From assembly GCA_035538335.1 (NCBI GenBank), contig DATLKN010000058.1, positions 1-64,000 on the forward strand: a DNA stretch of 64,000 bases, written 5' to 3'. The notes below the pieces were generated by a model that worked only from the letters and a program-made list of their open reading frames with translations, searched no databases and was not told the origin of the DNA. Position 1 is the first letter of the stretch; every line of letters starts with the position of its first letter. This document shows, piece after piece, positions 1 to 8,834 of the stretch. Source of the stretch: AP-15 sp035538335 (GTDB lineage: Bacteria > Pseudomonadota > Alphaproteobacteria > ATCC43930 > CGMCC-115725). The translations under genes were made by a program, and so were the position numbers.

Positions 1-206
1 ATGTGATATCGGCCCTCCCCATAGGACATCGGCTGGGCTGCGGCGTCCGACAGATCGATGATGCTGAGCCGGCGATGGCCGAGCGCCAGCGGCCCCAAGG
101 GGCTGTCGAACACCGCCCAGCCGCGCCCATCGGGGCCGCGATGGGCGACGATGTCGATCCGCGCCGGATCGGGGGAAAAGCCGACCGAGAACCAGATGCC
201 GCACAT
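1..206 (-). CDS. asnB: Asparagine synthase (glutamine-hydrolysing), 5' end only
   Basis: Only the first 68 codons are inside the window; the gene runs off the left edge. The protein begins Met-Cys-Gly-Ile, and Cys2, exposed after Met removal, is the nucleophile of class II glutamine amidotransferases. Two other hallmarks follow: HRGPDG at residues 22-27 and GHRRLSIIDLS at 43-53, both typical of AsnB. AsnB homologues use glutamine ammonia to amidate a carboxylate activated by ATP. Because the gene sits at the end of a polysaccharide operon that makes a uronic acid donor, it may amidate the sugar carboxyl (as proposed for WbpS-type proteins in O-antigen loci) rather than free aspartate; that is inference. 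No strong ribosome site is seen. The synthetase domain is not visible. Confidence 0.88.
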   Translation of the reverse strand, partial: MCGIWFSVGFSPDPARIDIVAHRGPDGRGWAVFDSPLGPLALGHRRLSIIDLSDAAAQPMSYGEGRYH

Positions 207-658
207 CGATGCTACCGCAGGGCGTCTCGCCTAAAGCATTCGAACGATACCGGGCGCATTGGTGCGCACATCGCCGTCGAGGACGGGCCGCACATCTCCC
301 CCGCCGCCGCCGACTTTTTTGCGAGGCAACCGCGGCGTCTTCAGGCCGCAGCGACGCGGACCCGAGGCGCGATCACGAACTGTGTCGCAGCCGCCCGAGG
401 CGCGGGATGACCTCCCGTGCGGACAAAATGCGCCGTGCCGAATGCGCAATGTGCCACCGCTTGATCGCACGGCGCTTCTCCCGCAGCAATGCCGGCGCCA
501 GCATGGCGGCGGCCCCGAGGGCAAGCGCTTCCCGAAACGGCGGGCCGACATCGGCGCGTGGCCGCCCCAGCCGAGATCGCGCTCATATCCATCGCCGAGG
601 TCAGCGCTCCCTCGCAACCGTCGAGTGGAGGGTTCGGCCGGAACCGCCGGCGGCCGTC
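207..658. other. Gene-free stretch with a possible decayed coding remnant
   Basis: No intact gene is convincing here. On the minus strand an open frame without a usable start (582 down to the stop at 373) reads like the C-terminus of a membrane-associated glycosyltransferase: a hydrophobic run (EALALGAAAMLAPALL) followed by a basic segment (REKRRAIKRWHIAHSARR). An in-frame stop lies immediately upstream. This is compatible with a gene fragment left by deletion, but similarity was not tested. Confidence 0.35.
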
Positions 659-1417
659 CTATCTCGAAGCGCGCCCCTTTCCGATACGCTCGCCGCACAT
701 CCGGTAGACCTCGGAGAGAGTCAGGAAGCAAGCTTTCATGGTCCGGAGGCGACGCAACAGCTCGAGGACAAAGCTTCGGGTGCCCGGCCCCTGATACCGC
801 AGCTGTTCCATCCCGTCCCGGCTGATGGTCGGGATATGCCGCTTAGCTGCGCGATAAGCCTCTCCGTTTGGAATGTTCAGCGCAAAGTTGAACGGGTGGA
901 CGTTGAAAATCTTGAGACCCGGGGCCAGGAAATCGGCAAAGACCGCGTCCAAATTCCATTCGCCGTTACACCACGCCCAATGATCGTCATCCTCCCAGAA
1001 GACGGGAAGGCGTACGAGCCCGCTGCTGTGCCGCAGCGGCACGATATTGCTCTGCATGTAGAGGCACAGATTGCTGTCGTAGCGAAAGCCGCGCGCTATC
1101 ATCGCCGCGCTAATGTGACTGCTGTCGACGAAGCAATGGCTGCGGAAAGTTGCGGCGTCCGGGTAGAGCCCGACCACATGATCAATCACCGACTCGACGT
1201 CCGTGCCGTGCGACGATCCGGGAAGAAAATTAGGATGAAGTCCGACCTCAATTTGATCCTCGCGCAGCAGGCGATCGAGAACTTTGCTCTTGCCGGTGGC
1301 CATGAATACCGGGCGGATAGCGAACTCGCCAACCGCAGCCGCCATATCTTCAATGCAGTCATCCGACGCCCAATCCACGTCGCTGGTGAGGACGAATACG
1401 GGCGCACTAAGGTCCAT
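659..1417 (-). CDS. Polysaccharide deacetylase-like protein (WbmS-like)
   Basis: The 252-residue protein resembles the NodB/CE4-like group found in polysaccharide loci (WbmS-type). It has an N-terminal strand followed by TSDVDWASDD (residues 11-20) with paired aspartates typical of a metal site, then GLHPNF (59-64) supplying a histidine, and FRSHCF (91-96). CE4 enzymes remove N- or O-acetyl groups from sugars using a divalent metal; the substrate here is unknown. No signal peptide is visible, so it would act in the cytoplasm on a sugar or glycan precursor. GGAG stands 8 nt before the ATG. It follows the methyltransferase gene by 29 nt and appears to be in the same leftward operon. Confidence 0.72.
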   Translation of the reverse strand: MDLSAPVFVLTSDVDWASDDCIEDMAAAVGEFAIRPVFMATGKSKVLDRLLREDQIEVGLHPNFLPGSSHGTDVESVIDHVVGLYPDAATFRSHCFVDSSHISAAMIARGFRYDSNLCLYMQSNIVPLRHSSGLVRLPVFWEDDDHWAWCNGEWNLDAVFADFLAPGLKIFNVHPFNFALNIPNGEAYRAAKRHIPTISRDGMEQLRYQGPGTRSFVLELLRRLRTMKACFLTLSEVYRMCGERIGKGRASR

Positions 1418-1446
1418 TGCGAGCGCTCCGCTCCCCGTGCATCACG

Positions 1447-2061
1447 TCACTTGCGGACGACAATCGTCCATTCATGAAGCGGGTAATCATGGAGAAGGGT
1501 CACCCGCTGCGCGTACCCTCTCTTACAGTGATCAAAAAAATCGCACGGATTCGCGTAATAATTTTCCGGATGCCTATAATCAACGTAGGTACTCAACATG
1601 TTAAATGCAAAACCTCGAACCGTAAACTCGTTCATGCTGTCGAGCGCCTTCAAGACGTGCCGCTGCCAATCAGCCTCGGCGACTTCCATCCGAGCATTGA
1701 AGGTACCGCAGGCGAAGGCAAAGTCCACTTCTCGGTCGACGCGGTCGCCAAAAAAAAATTCGCCGCCCGGTACCCGCCGGCGCGCCTCAGCGAGCATCTC
1801 CTCGCAGATGTCGTAACCAATGAAGCGCTCGATGCGCAAGCCGGTCTCGCAAAGGTAATGGTAAAATGCTCCGTAGCCGCAGCCGAGATCGGCGATGCGG
1901 CCGCCATTCCCGTCTTCAATAACACTCGCAAGCTTCGCGAAACGCAGATGGTGAGTGGTCGCATCGCGCCAGCCCACTCCCGGGGCCGTCGCGCCATGCT
2001 GTTGTAAAATTCTCTCATAATATCGCGCGACTGAAATCCAAGGAGCCTCGCCCGTCCTCAT
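1447..2061 (-). CDS. Class I SAM-dependent methyltransferase
   Basis: 204 residues. Motif I, ADLGCGYGAF, lies at residues 57-66 and marks a Rossmann-fold SAM-binding site. The ending (strand-rich, EWTIVVRK) is typical of small sugar methyltransferases. The start codon overlaps the stop of the FemAB-like gene by 4 nt (ATGA), implying translational coupling. It is clearly paralogous to the methyltransferase at 3168-3890: both share GVGW near the N-terminus, a CG-F-R motif after the Rossmann core, and an F-N-S-VDY segment. The likely role is O-methylation of a sugar or glycan end group; the acceptor is unknown. Confidence 0.82.
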   Translation of the reverse strand: MRTGEAPWISVARYYERILQQHGATAPGVGWRDATTHHLRFAKLASVIEDGNGGRIADLGCGYGAFYHYLCETGLRIERFIGYDICEEMLAEARRRVPGGEFFFGDRVDREVDFAFACGTFNARMEVAEADWQRHVLKALDSMNEFTVRGFAFNMLSTYVDYRHPENYYANPCDFFDHCKRGYAQRVTLLHDYPLHEWTIVVRK

Positions 2062-3158
2062 TGGCCGGCGTCCCGAAGCATCGTGTACGGAACGACATAG
2101 AAATACGGGTAGAGTTGTTGCAGGCGCTCTCGGCTCATCTCAAGGATGTCCGGCGATCGGATGACCGTGAAATAGTAGTATGGCCTATCTTCCGCGCCCC
2201 AGCGCTTTTTGAAGCGGTACAGGTCCGTGAGGGAGGGGTGCGTACCGCCCCAATTCCAAACGCTGCAGCCGTCCTGCACCGCGTCCCGCATCGCAACGAA
2301 AATCAGGGCCGACAGGGGTTGGCCACTGCGGTGGGATTCCGCCACCGCGGGCGTAAAATATTCGAGGATGCCATTGGACAACAGCACCAGCAAGCCAGCC
2401 ACGATGTGGCTGTCCGCTTCCGCCAGATAAAGCCGCGATCCGCTTCCCACCGGAAAAGCGGCGCGCAATTCAGCAAAAATCCGCGCGGTCTTCGCGGGTG
2501 CGCCGATCGCAGCCATATTCGCCGAATGCAGCATCCGTAATGCCTCGAAATCGGCATCGGATCCGCCGATGCGCAGCCGATATCCGCCTTTTAGGCCTTT
2601 GCGGACAGCATTGCGCGTTTTCTGATGGAAGCGAGCCATCAGCATGTCGCCTGCCACCTCGGGTCCGCCATCGCATTGCGGAAGCTCCGAGATCTGACCG
2701 ATCCGCGCTTCCTGATGCGTACTGCCGAGCACCTCCGAAAACCATGCGACGCTGGTGTCGAAGGGGTTCGTGACAAGGGTTGCCGCCGCGACGTTCTCTG
2801 CTCTTGCCAAGTCTCGAAAGGCCTCCAAAAGCCGCGTTTGCACTCGGCGCGGATCGGATTGGCCGTTCGCAACATACGGACCGCCGTGGCCACCGAAGAA
2901 CGGCAGAGCGTTGAGTATCGCCGGATGGCCCGGCGGTCGGGCGAGAACGGTTGGCAGCGCCCCCACTACATCGCCGCGCGTGGTAACCGCGATCAGGTAC
3001 CGGTCTACCGCGTGCGGCAGGATGGCCCGCAAGAAGTGCCGGTGCTCCAGACCCGCCTGCACCGGCAATGCCTTCCACGAATTGATCATGCTGTGGTACG
3101 CCGCCTCTTGCCGGCTTTCCATGCAGACGATTTCAAGATCGCTCTTCACGCCGGACAC
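2058..3158 (-). CDS. FemAB/BioF2-like acyltransferase (GNAT fold)
   Basis: About 366 residues, with the two-lobed layout of FemAB-like proteins. The C-terminal half has the acetyltransferase-type elements (FHQKTRNAVRKGLKGGYRLR, then LYLAEADSHIVAGLLVL and the VWNWGGTHPSLTDLYRFKKRWG signature, which recurs in exopolysaccharide-locus FemAB proteins). Members transfer an aminoacyl or acyl group to an amino sugar or peptide. Here the partner is probably the amino sugar made by this operon; this is inference. The start is uncertain: GTG at 3158 keeps the first beta strand, with alternatives GTG at 3149 and ATG at 3122; none has a clear ribosome site. It overlaps the downstream methyltransferase by 4 nt. 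Confidence 0.78.
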   Translation of the reverse strand: MSGVKSDLEIVCMESRQEAAYHSMINSWKALPVQAGLEHRHFLRAILPHAVDRYLIAVTTRGDVVGALPTVLARPPGHPAILNALPFFGGHGGPYVANGQSDPRRVQTRLLEAFRDLARAENVAAATLVTNPFDTSVAWFSEVLGSTHQEARIGQISELPQCDGGPEVAGDMLMARFHQKTRNAVRKGLKGGYRLRIGGSDADFEALRMLHSANMAAIGAPAKTARIFAELRAAFPVGSGSRLYLAEADSHIVAGLLVLLSNGILEYFTPAVAESHRSGQPLSALIFVAMRDAVQDGCSVWNWGGTHPSLTDLYRFKKRWGAEDRPYYYFTVIRSPDILEMSRERLQQLYPYFYVVPYTMLRDAGQ

Positions 3159-3167
3159 CGCAGCGAA

Positions 3168-3890
3168 TCAGACTTCATCCGCTATCGTCGGGGCGGCCGA
3201 GACTTTGCTGAGTGCCCAAGCCTCGGGTATTCGCCCATTTGGTCGGACGGGCTCCCGCGAAACGAGCACGGAGAGATCCCATAGCCCGTAGTCGAGGTGG
3301 AACGAAACATGCCGGCTCAAATACCGTTTGCAGAATGCCATTACCTCGTCGAGCGCCCAATGAAACAGATCCTCCCGCTCATAATCGACGTGCTTTGAAT
3401 AGACATTGAAGGCGAGGCCCATGGCGAGCGAGGGCCAAAGCGCCCTCAATGTCGCTTGCGCAAGGTCTCGCATCGCTTCGAAGCTTATGCCGCAGCGGCT
3501 GGAGAAGACGCCGCAGATCATGCAGAAGTCGAATTCATCGGCATCGAACGGCTGGTCGCGCACGTCGCGCCGTTCGAACCGCTGCTGCGGCCAGCGCCGG
3601 CGAGCATGGGCGAGCCCGACTTCGCTCACATCCACACCGGTGTAATCGACGCGGTCGAGGAGGTCGTTGCTGGCGAGATAATCGAGCAGAAACCCCGGTC
3701 CGCACCCGAGGTCCAGTAGCCGCAGAGGGCGCTCGCGGCTGAACCGCCGAAAATCGACGCGAGACAAAAGTGTCCCATAGCGAAGAGCCAAGTCGAAGGC
3801 GCTAGACCATCCCACTCCAGCGAGAACGGCACCCCGTGTGGCAAGCATGTCCTCATAATCGGCGGCAATTTCGTGCACATCGTCTCGCAT
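3168..3890 (-). CDS. Class I SAM-dependent methyltransferase
   Basis: 240 residues from the ATG at 3890, which has AAGGTGG just upstream and matches the length before the first helix of its paralogue at 1447-2061; a GTG at 3923 is possible but less likely. Motif I is LLDLGCGPGF at residues 58-67. The core and C-terminus (FNVYSKHVDYE, then a strand pair ending VLVSRE) match the 1447-2061 gene, so the two arose by duplication. It lies between the aminotransferase and FemAB genes in the same orientation. It probably methylates a sugar hydroxyl or amine of the exported glycan; the target is not identifiable. Confidence 0.82.
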   Translation of the reverse strand: MRDDVHEIAADYEDMLATRGAVLAGVGWSSAFDLALRYGTLLSRVDFRRFSRERPLRLLDLGCGPGFLLDYLASNDLLDRVDYTGVDVSEVGLAHARRRWPQQRFERRDVRDQPFDADEFDFCMICGVFSSRCGISFEAMRDLAQATLRALWPSLAMGLAFNVYSKHVDYEREDLFHWALDEVMAFCKRYLSRHVSFHLDYGLWDLSVLVSREPVRPNGRIPEAWALSKVSAAPTIADEV

Positions 3891-3929
3891 CACGCCACCT
3901 TGCCTATCCGCCCGCACGACCACCCCGTT

Positions 3930-5075
3930 TCATCCACCGCGCAGCGTTTCGTGCATCGCTTCCACAACACGCTCGAAATCGGCAGGGGTCATTCGGTTGT
4001 GAAGCGGAAGAGCGATGCTGTTGCGGTGCAGCCGGGCAGCGACCGGGTAATCGGCCGACCGGCACCCCGAAAGAGTGCGATAGGCCGGCAGTTCGCTGAC
4101 GGCATGGGTTCCCGGGCGCGTGCCGATGCCGCGGCTCTCCAAATAGTCGATCAACGCATCGCGGCTGACGGGCGAATTGTCTGCGACGACGCAGACGAAA
4201 CTTTGCCAGGCGTGTCGGTGCCCCGCGGGAGCGGCGGGCAGGCCGAGCCATTGCAGATCCGAGAGTTCCCGACGATACCACGCGGCCCAACGCTCGCGCT
4301 CCGCCAGGAAATCGTCGAGCCGGGGAAGCTGGGCCAAACCCAGCGCCGCCTGGAAATCAGTCATGCGATAGTTGAAGCCGACCCGGTAAACGCTGTCCAA
4401 GCCCGCGGCTGACGCGCCCGGCGCCCGCTCCAACCCATGATTGCGCAGGCTCGCCACCAGCGAGGCACGTTCGTCCGAATCGGTCGTGACCATACCACCC
4501 TCGCCCGTCGTGATGGATTTGCGCGGGTGAAAGCTGAAACAACCAATGTCGCCCAACGACCCGGCCGACCGTCCCCGATAGGCCGCGCCGGCGGCGCAGG
4601 CGGCGTCCTCAACGATTGCGGTACCTTCGGGCAGGCCGGCGCGCAACGCATCCATATCGGCGCAGAGGCCAAACAAATGCACCGGGATGACGGCACGGGT
4701 ACGCGGTGTCAGCGCCGCCGCGACAGCCGCAGGATCGATGTTGTAGGTATCCGGCAACACGTCGACCAGAACCGGCTGCGCATTGCAGTAACGTACGGCG
4801 TTTGCAGTTGCCACCCAGGTGAAGGCCGGCACCAATACCTCGTCGCCGGGACCGACGCCGACGGCCAACAGAGCGAGATGGAGCGCCGCCGTGCAGCTGC
4901 TGACGGCGACCGCTCGCTTGGTGCAGTGACGAAGGGCAAAGGCTTTCTCGAAGGCCTCTGTTTGCGGTCCCTGAACAAGCCAGCCCGACTCCAGCACCCG
5001 CCGAACCGCCTCGAACGCATCGGCATCGAGAGCCGGCTCGCTGATCTGAATGCGGCCTCGGGCGGCGTTATGCAT
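3930..5075 (-). CDS. DegT/DnrJ/EryC1/StrS sugar aminotransferase
   Basis: 381 residues. PLP-dependent aminotransferase of the family that converts nucleotide-linked ketosugars to aminosugars. SCTAALHLAL near residue 60 forms the phosphate-binding region, VEDAACAAGAAYRGR at 155-169 carries the ring-stacking Asp, and SFHPRKSITTGEGG at 181-194 contains the Schiff-base Lys186. The ATG at 5075 overlaps the end of the epimerase gene by 8 nt. It directly follows that epimerase, suggesting the pair makes one amino-deoxy sugar donor. It is distinct from the second DegT enzyme at 17043-18212, so the locus probably makes at least two aminosugars. Confidence 0.9.
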   Translation of the reverse strand: MHNAARGRIQISEPALDADAFEAVRRVLESGWLVQGPQTEAFEKAFALRHCTKRAVAVSSCTAALHLALLAVGVGPGDEVLVPAFTWVATANAVRYCNAQPVLVDVLPDTYNIDPAAVAAALTPRTRAVIPVHLFGLCADMDALRAGLPEGTAIVEDAACAAGAAYRGRSAGSLGDIGCFSFHPRKSITTGEGGMVTTDSDERASLVASLRNHGLERAPGASAAGLDSVYRVGFNYRMTDFQAALGLAQLPRLDDFLAERERWAAWYRRELSDLQWLGLPAAPAGHRHAWQSFVCVVADNSPVSRDALIDYLESRGIGTRPGTHAVSELPAYRTLSGCRSADYPVAARLHRNSIALPLHNRMTPADFERVVEAMHETLRGG

Positions 5076-6063
5076 CCAATCTGCTCGGGATCGAGGCGGT
5101 GTCCCACTCGAGCCGCTCGCGGTAGAACTCCGCGGTGCGCGGTATGCCTTCTTCCAGATCGACTTTTGCTTCGAAGCCGAGATGCTCGCGCGCCTTATTG
5201 GCATTGGGGACCCGCAGTTCCACATCGGCCGATAGGCGCGGCGCGAAGGCGATTTCGGAAGGCGAGCGCAGCAAGCGCACGACCGTGCTGGCGAGGCCGT
5301 AAATCGTCGTCACCGCGCGAGGATTCCCGATGTTGAAGGTTTCCCCGACGGCGCGCGGATGTTCAAGCGCCGCCAATAGTGCCCTGATCATGTCGTCGAC
5401 ATAGCACCAGGCGCGGATCTGGGTGCCGTCGCCGTGAATCTCCAGGGGTCGGCCACGCAGCGCTTGATGGATGAACTTGACCATAGCGCTCTCGCCGATC
5501 TGACCGGGACCATAGACATTGAATGGCCGGAGTACCACTGTCGGCATTCCGTGCTGCCGGTGATAGGCGATGGCGAGATGTTCCGAGGCGAGTTTCGATA
5601 CGGCGTAGAGCCAACGCGCCTCGCCGGCCGCGCCTATCGACGTGCTGCTCTCTTCGCTGTTGGCGAATGCATATTGGCCGAAGACCTCGCTCGTCGAGAA
5701 AATCACGGCCCGCCTGAGCTGCGGATGATCCAGAGCTGCCGACAGCAAATTGGCTGTTCCGATCAGATTGACCGATAGCGTGTTAACCGGTTTCTCGACG
5801 ACGGTATCGATGCCCGCTATGGCTGCGCTGTGCACGACGTGGGTCGGGGCAAATTCGGCCATCGCCGCCGCCAGCGCGCCGTGGTCGCATACGTCGCCTG
5901 AAACCACCTGCAGGTTCGGATTGCTCAATATGCCCGAACTGGAGAGCGCATCCCGCGAAAAATTGTCGAAAACCGCAACTCGGTTGTCTGCTATCAAGCT
6001 CATTGCCAGGCGCGACCCGACGAACCCGCTGCCGCCGGTAATGAACACGCGTGCGTCTTTCAT
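5068..6063 (-). CDS. NAD-dependent nucleotide-sugar epimerase/dehydratase (extended SDR)
   Basis: 331 residues. The Rossmann signature GGSGFVG is at residues 10-16, the catalytic YAVSK at 153-157, and STSEVFG (123-129) supplies the active-site Ser/Thr. Extended SDRs of this type epimerise, dehydrate or decarboxylate nucleotide sugars using bound NAD. The exact reaction cannot be read from sequence; UDP-glucose/UDP-GlcNAc 4-epimerase or UDP-uronate decarboxylase types are the nearest. The start has GGGGGA 8 nt upstream. The gene overlaps the downstream aminotransferase by 8 nt, consistent with sequential action. Confidence 0.87.
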   Translation of the reverse strand: MKDARVFITGGSGFVGSRLAMSLIADNRVAVFDNFSRDALSSSGILSNPNLQVVSGDVCDHGALAAAMAEFAPTHVVHSAAIAGIDTVVEKPVNTLSVNLIGTANLLSAALDHPQLRRAVIFSTSEVFGQYAFANSEESSTSIGAAGEARWLYAVSKLASEHLAIAYHRQHGMPTVVLRPFNVYGPGQIGESAMVKFIHQALRGRPLEIHGDGTQIRAWCYVDDMIRALLAALEHPRAVGETFNIGNPRAVTTIYGLASTVVRLLRSPSEIAFAPRLSADVELRVPNANKAREHLGFEAKVDLEEGIPRTAEFYRERLEWDTASIPSRLDA

Positions 6064-6120
6064 CTGATTTGTCCCCCTGGTCCCCCGCGGCCCCGCCGCA
6101 ACGCGCCGAGTGAAAGCTCA

Positions 6121-8127
6121 TCAGGCTGCGAGCGCCTTCAGCGGCGCGGCGTCCTCGGCGGCAAAGACTTCGTCCGCTTCCGGCGGCAGCCCCACCATCA
6201 GCCGGTCATAGACGCGCTCATAACGCGCGGCGCAAGCATTGGGCGAATGCCACTTGAGCATCCATGCGCGGCTCGCCTCGCCAATGCGGCGACGCCTCTC
6301 TGGGTCGAGCAGCAATTCCTTCAGAACCTCGTAGACCGTCGCTTCGGTGGCCGAGACGAGTGGGCATTCCGCCAGTGCCCGCGACGGAGGGCAAGGCGCA
6401 GGCTGACGCAGGTCCATGTAGCAAATCGTCGGCTTGCCCAGCATCATCCCTTCGCGCCCAGTGGCGCCATAGCGGCCGTAATTGAGCTGATCGATGACGA
6501 CGTCCGCCTGGACTTGAGTGAAGCGGACGAGACTGCTCGGCGTGGAGGTTAAATATGCACGCCGCACCTTCATGCCTTCGCGCTGCAAACGCTCGACCGC
6601 GGCGATCACGGCGCCGGCCCCTTTCATGTCTCGGCCGTCGACCCTTCTTATCTTCTCCTCGGCGAAGGCGTGATAGACGATCAGTTCACCATCCTCGCGC
6701 GGGATGCGAAGCTCAGCGGGAACCTCTATTTGCGGCTGCCAGAGGTCGGGGTCGACATTGTCGACAAGCGGCTCGCGAAAGAATTTCGGCCCGGCACGCG
6801 CCTCGAGCGGAAAGTCATCCTCGATGGTGATGAGATCGCAGACGAGATCGAGCCGGCGTGCCCAGGCGAGGTTCTGTCTGTCGGAGCAGACGTCCGGGCG
6901 CAGTTCCCAACTGCAGCGCCGGCACAGTCCGGTGAAATCCCGGAAGGCCGTTTGGGAAACGCCGTCGAGGCAGCCATTCGGCGTATAGGCGATCTTTACC
7001 CCGATTCGGCGCAGCTCGAGAAAATCCCAGGGGAAGTTGCGGGGTTCGGCTGACCCGTCGAAATTTTCCGGGAACAAACCCATCCACCCCTGACCATAAA
7101 AATGGACGAGGCGAAACCGCTCGGGGATTTTGCGGTAAAATTCGACCAGGCGCTCGCGGAAGATCGACGGGTCGGGATCGTATAGACACAAATCCTCGCC
7201 CTGATATTGCCAGGCGTATGGGCCGTCCGGCGCTTCGATCGACGCCGCCACGGCATCCCAGCCGCGGCGCCGCAAAGCCTCCGCCAGCGACTGGTTGCAG
7301 TAGAGGTTGTTATGGAGGAACAAAACCGATCGCTTGTCCGCGGCGGGTCTCGCCGGGGCCCATGACCAGCCGTGATCGCCGCGGTCGAAAGGCGGCGCCG
7401 GAGCGCGATTGCGCCGGCGGGCATCGCAATCGTGCAGTACGGGAACCAGCTCCGGGTGTTTCGCCGAGAGGCTCAAAAGCGCAAAGTAATATCCGGTTGA
7501 GTCCCGAGCGCTTTCCTGGTCGGCCGTGCTTGCGATCTTCTGGTGCGACGTCTTCGCGGTACCGCAGACGATCGTTGCAACGCGCTCCGGATCGCTCGCC
7601 AGCCACTGCGAGAGGGCGTGGAGTTCATACTCACGCCGCATCAGCAGCACCGGCCATTCGACATCCTCACCATGCAGGATCAGAACGATGCGGGCAACCT
7701 CGCGGCGGCGCAGGGCGGCAACCAGCTCGTCTCGCGGTATTGGCACAAGGCCGGTCCCCGCCGTCAGGCCTGCAGGAATCGCATGCAGTTCGAGAACCGG
7801 TCCCGCGATCCGCGGAAAAAGCGGCACCGGGCTTGGTCCGGTAGGCAAGCTCACCCGCAAATGCCGCAGCTGGGCCAACCTCGCCGCTTCGAGTAGAAGT
7901 CTCGCACGCCGGCCGAAGATGCGCCGGACGGCGCGGTTCAGCCAATCTATTCCACGCCGGGCCAGCCTCTCACATCCGCTCCAACCTGAGGCGAGGCCGA
8001 GGGCGGCCGGGCCCGCCCGGTCACGCATGAGTGCCGCCGCCGCGAGTGCCAGGGCCAGCGGCAGACGAAGCAGCGTAACATGCGAGCCTGCCGCCTCAGG
8101 GCTCATGCGGGCACCTCGGCTGCGCAT
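6121..8127 (-). CDS. Large glycosyltransferase, GT-B fold, with extra N-terminal domain
   Basis: 668 residues from the ATG at 8127, which forms TGATG with the stop of the SGNH gene (GTG at 8130 also possible). The C-terminal 400 residues look like a GT-B glycosyltransferase: KRSVLFLHNNLYCNQSLAEA begins one Rossmann lobe, and GRYGATGREGMMLGKPTICY contains the Glu-rich donor-binding segment usual in GT4-like enzymes. The first 250 residues have no family I recognise; they include a hydrophobic Ala/Leu-rich N-terminus that could associate with membrane. The cysteine-rich patch LCRRCSWELRPDVCSD in the middle is unusual and might bind metal. It would add a sugar to the growing chain in the cytoplasm. 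Confidence 0.75.
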   Translation of the reverse strand: MRSRGARMSPEAAGSHVTLLRLPLALALAAAALMRDRAGPAALGLASGWSGCERLARRGIDWLNRAVRRIFGRRARLLLEAARLAQLRHLRVSLPTGPSPVPLFPRIAGPVLELHAIPAGLTAGTGLVPIPRDELVAALRRREVARIVLILHGEDVEWPVLLMRREYELHALSQWLASDPERVATIVCGTAKTSHQKIASTADQESARDSTGYYFALLSLSAKHPELVPVLHDCDARRRNRAPAPPFDRGDHGWSWAPARPAADKRSVLFLHNNLYCNQSLAEALRRRGWDAVAASIEAPDGPYAWQYQGEDLCLYDPDPSIFRERLVEFYRKIPERFRLVHFYGQGWMGLFPENFDGSAEPRNFPWDFLELRRIGVKIAYTPNGCLDGVSQTAFRDFTGLCRRCSWELRPDVCSDRQNLAWARRLDLVCDLITIEDDFPLEARAGPKFFREPLVDNVDPDLWQPQIEVPAELRIPREDGELIVYHAFAEEKIRRVDGRDMKGAGAVIAAVERLQREGMKVRRAYLTSTPSSLVRFTQVQADVVIDQLNYGRYGATGREGMMLGKPTICYMDLRQPAPCPPSRALAECPLVSATEATVYEVLKELLLDPERRRRIGEASRAWMLKWHSPNACAARYERVYDRLMVGLPPEADEVFAAEDAAPLKALAA

Positions 8128-8834
8128 CACGATACTCCAGAGAGGCTTGCGACCGCTTCCTCCACCGCGGGGCGCAATGCCGCGAAGTAAACATCGTGCC
8201 CGGCAGCGCTCGGATGCAGCAAGTCGGGAAGCAGCAGCGCTTCGAGCCGGCGGCGATCTCCTTTCGTCTCCGCCTCGAAGATTTTCTCGATGTCGGTGAA
8301 GCAGATACGCGCGTCGCCGGCGGAGCCGACGGCGCGGATGATCTGGTTGTAACTCCGATTGCTCTGCTGATAGCTGATCTCGCAGAACGGCAGCTTCTCG
8401 AGATCGCGGCCGGTCGGATGGTTGGTATTAAGCAGCACCTGGCGGGCGCCGAAGCGAAACGCCCGGTCGATGATCTCCTCCAGATTGGCGCGGAACGCCG
8501 CCCGGCTCACGCGCGGCAATCCGTGATCTGTCTGCCAGTAGTTGCAATCGTTCATGCCGAACTGTACGAGGACTATATCAGGGCCTTGCGACTGGACCTC
8601 GTACGGCATGCGTTCGAGCGCCTGGCGCGTCGTGCTGCCATTGACTGAGGCATTAACAACGACGAGGTCGAGCCCAGTGTGTTGGGCGAGCAATTCGATA
8701 TGCGCGGATATCCGCGGGACCCATCCCTTATGCAGCGACACTCCCTGGCCAAAGCTGATCGAATCGCCGAACACCACGATGCGGTACGATCGCTTCGCGC
8801 ACGCTCCGACCGTACGATCAGTCATCAAGGACAT
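8127..8834 (-). CDS. SGNH/GDSL-family hydrolase
   Basis: 235 residues. Block I GDSISFGQG has the nucleophile Ser25; NGSTT near 65 and GMND at 93-96 provide the oxyanion-hole Gly and Asn; DLLHP at 204-208 gives the Asp-His of the triad. The complete SGNH set predicts an esterase or acetyl-transferring enzyme acting on sugar O-acyl groups. No signal peptide is visible, so it would be cytoplasmic. The start at 8834 has GAGGGGG upstream; ATG at 8825 is an alternative. It overlaps the upstream methyltransferase by 17 nt and the downstream glycosyltransferase start. Confidence 0.86.
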   Translation of the reverse strand: MSLMTDRTVGACAKRSYRIVVFGDSISFGQGVSLHKGWVPRISAHIELLAQHTGLDLVVVNASVNGSTTRQALERMPYEVQSQGPDIVLVQFGMNDCNYWQTDHGLPRVSRAAFRANLEEIIDRAFRFGARQVLLNTNHPTGRDLEKLPFCEISYQQSNRSYNQIIRAVGSAGDARICFTDIEKIFEAETKGDRRRLEALLLPDLLHPSAAGHDVYFAALRPAVEEAVASLSGVS

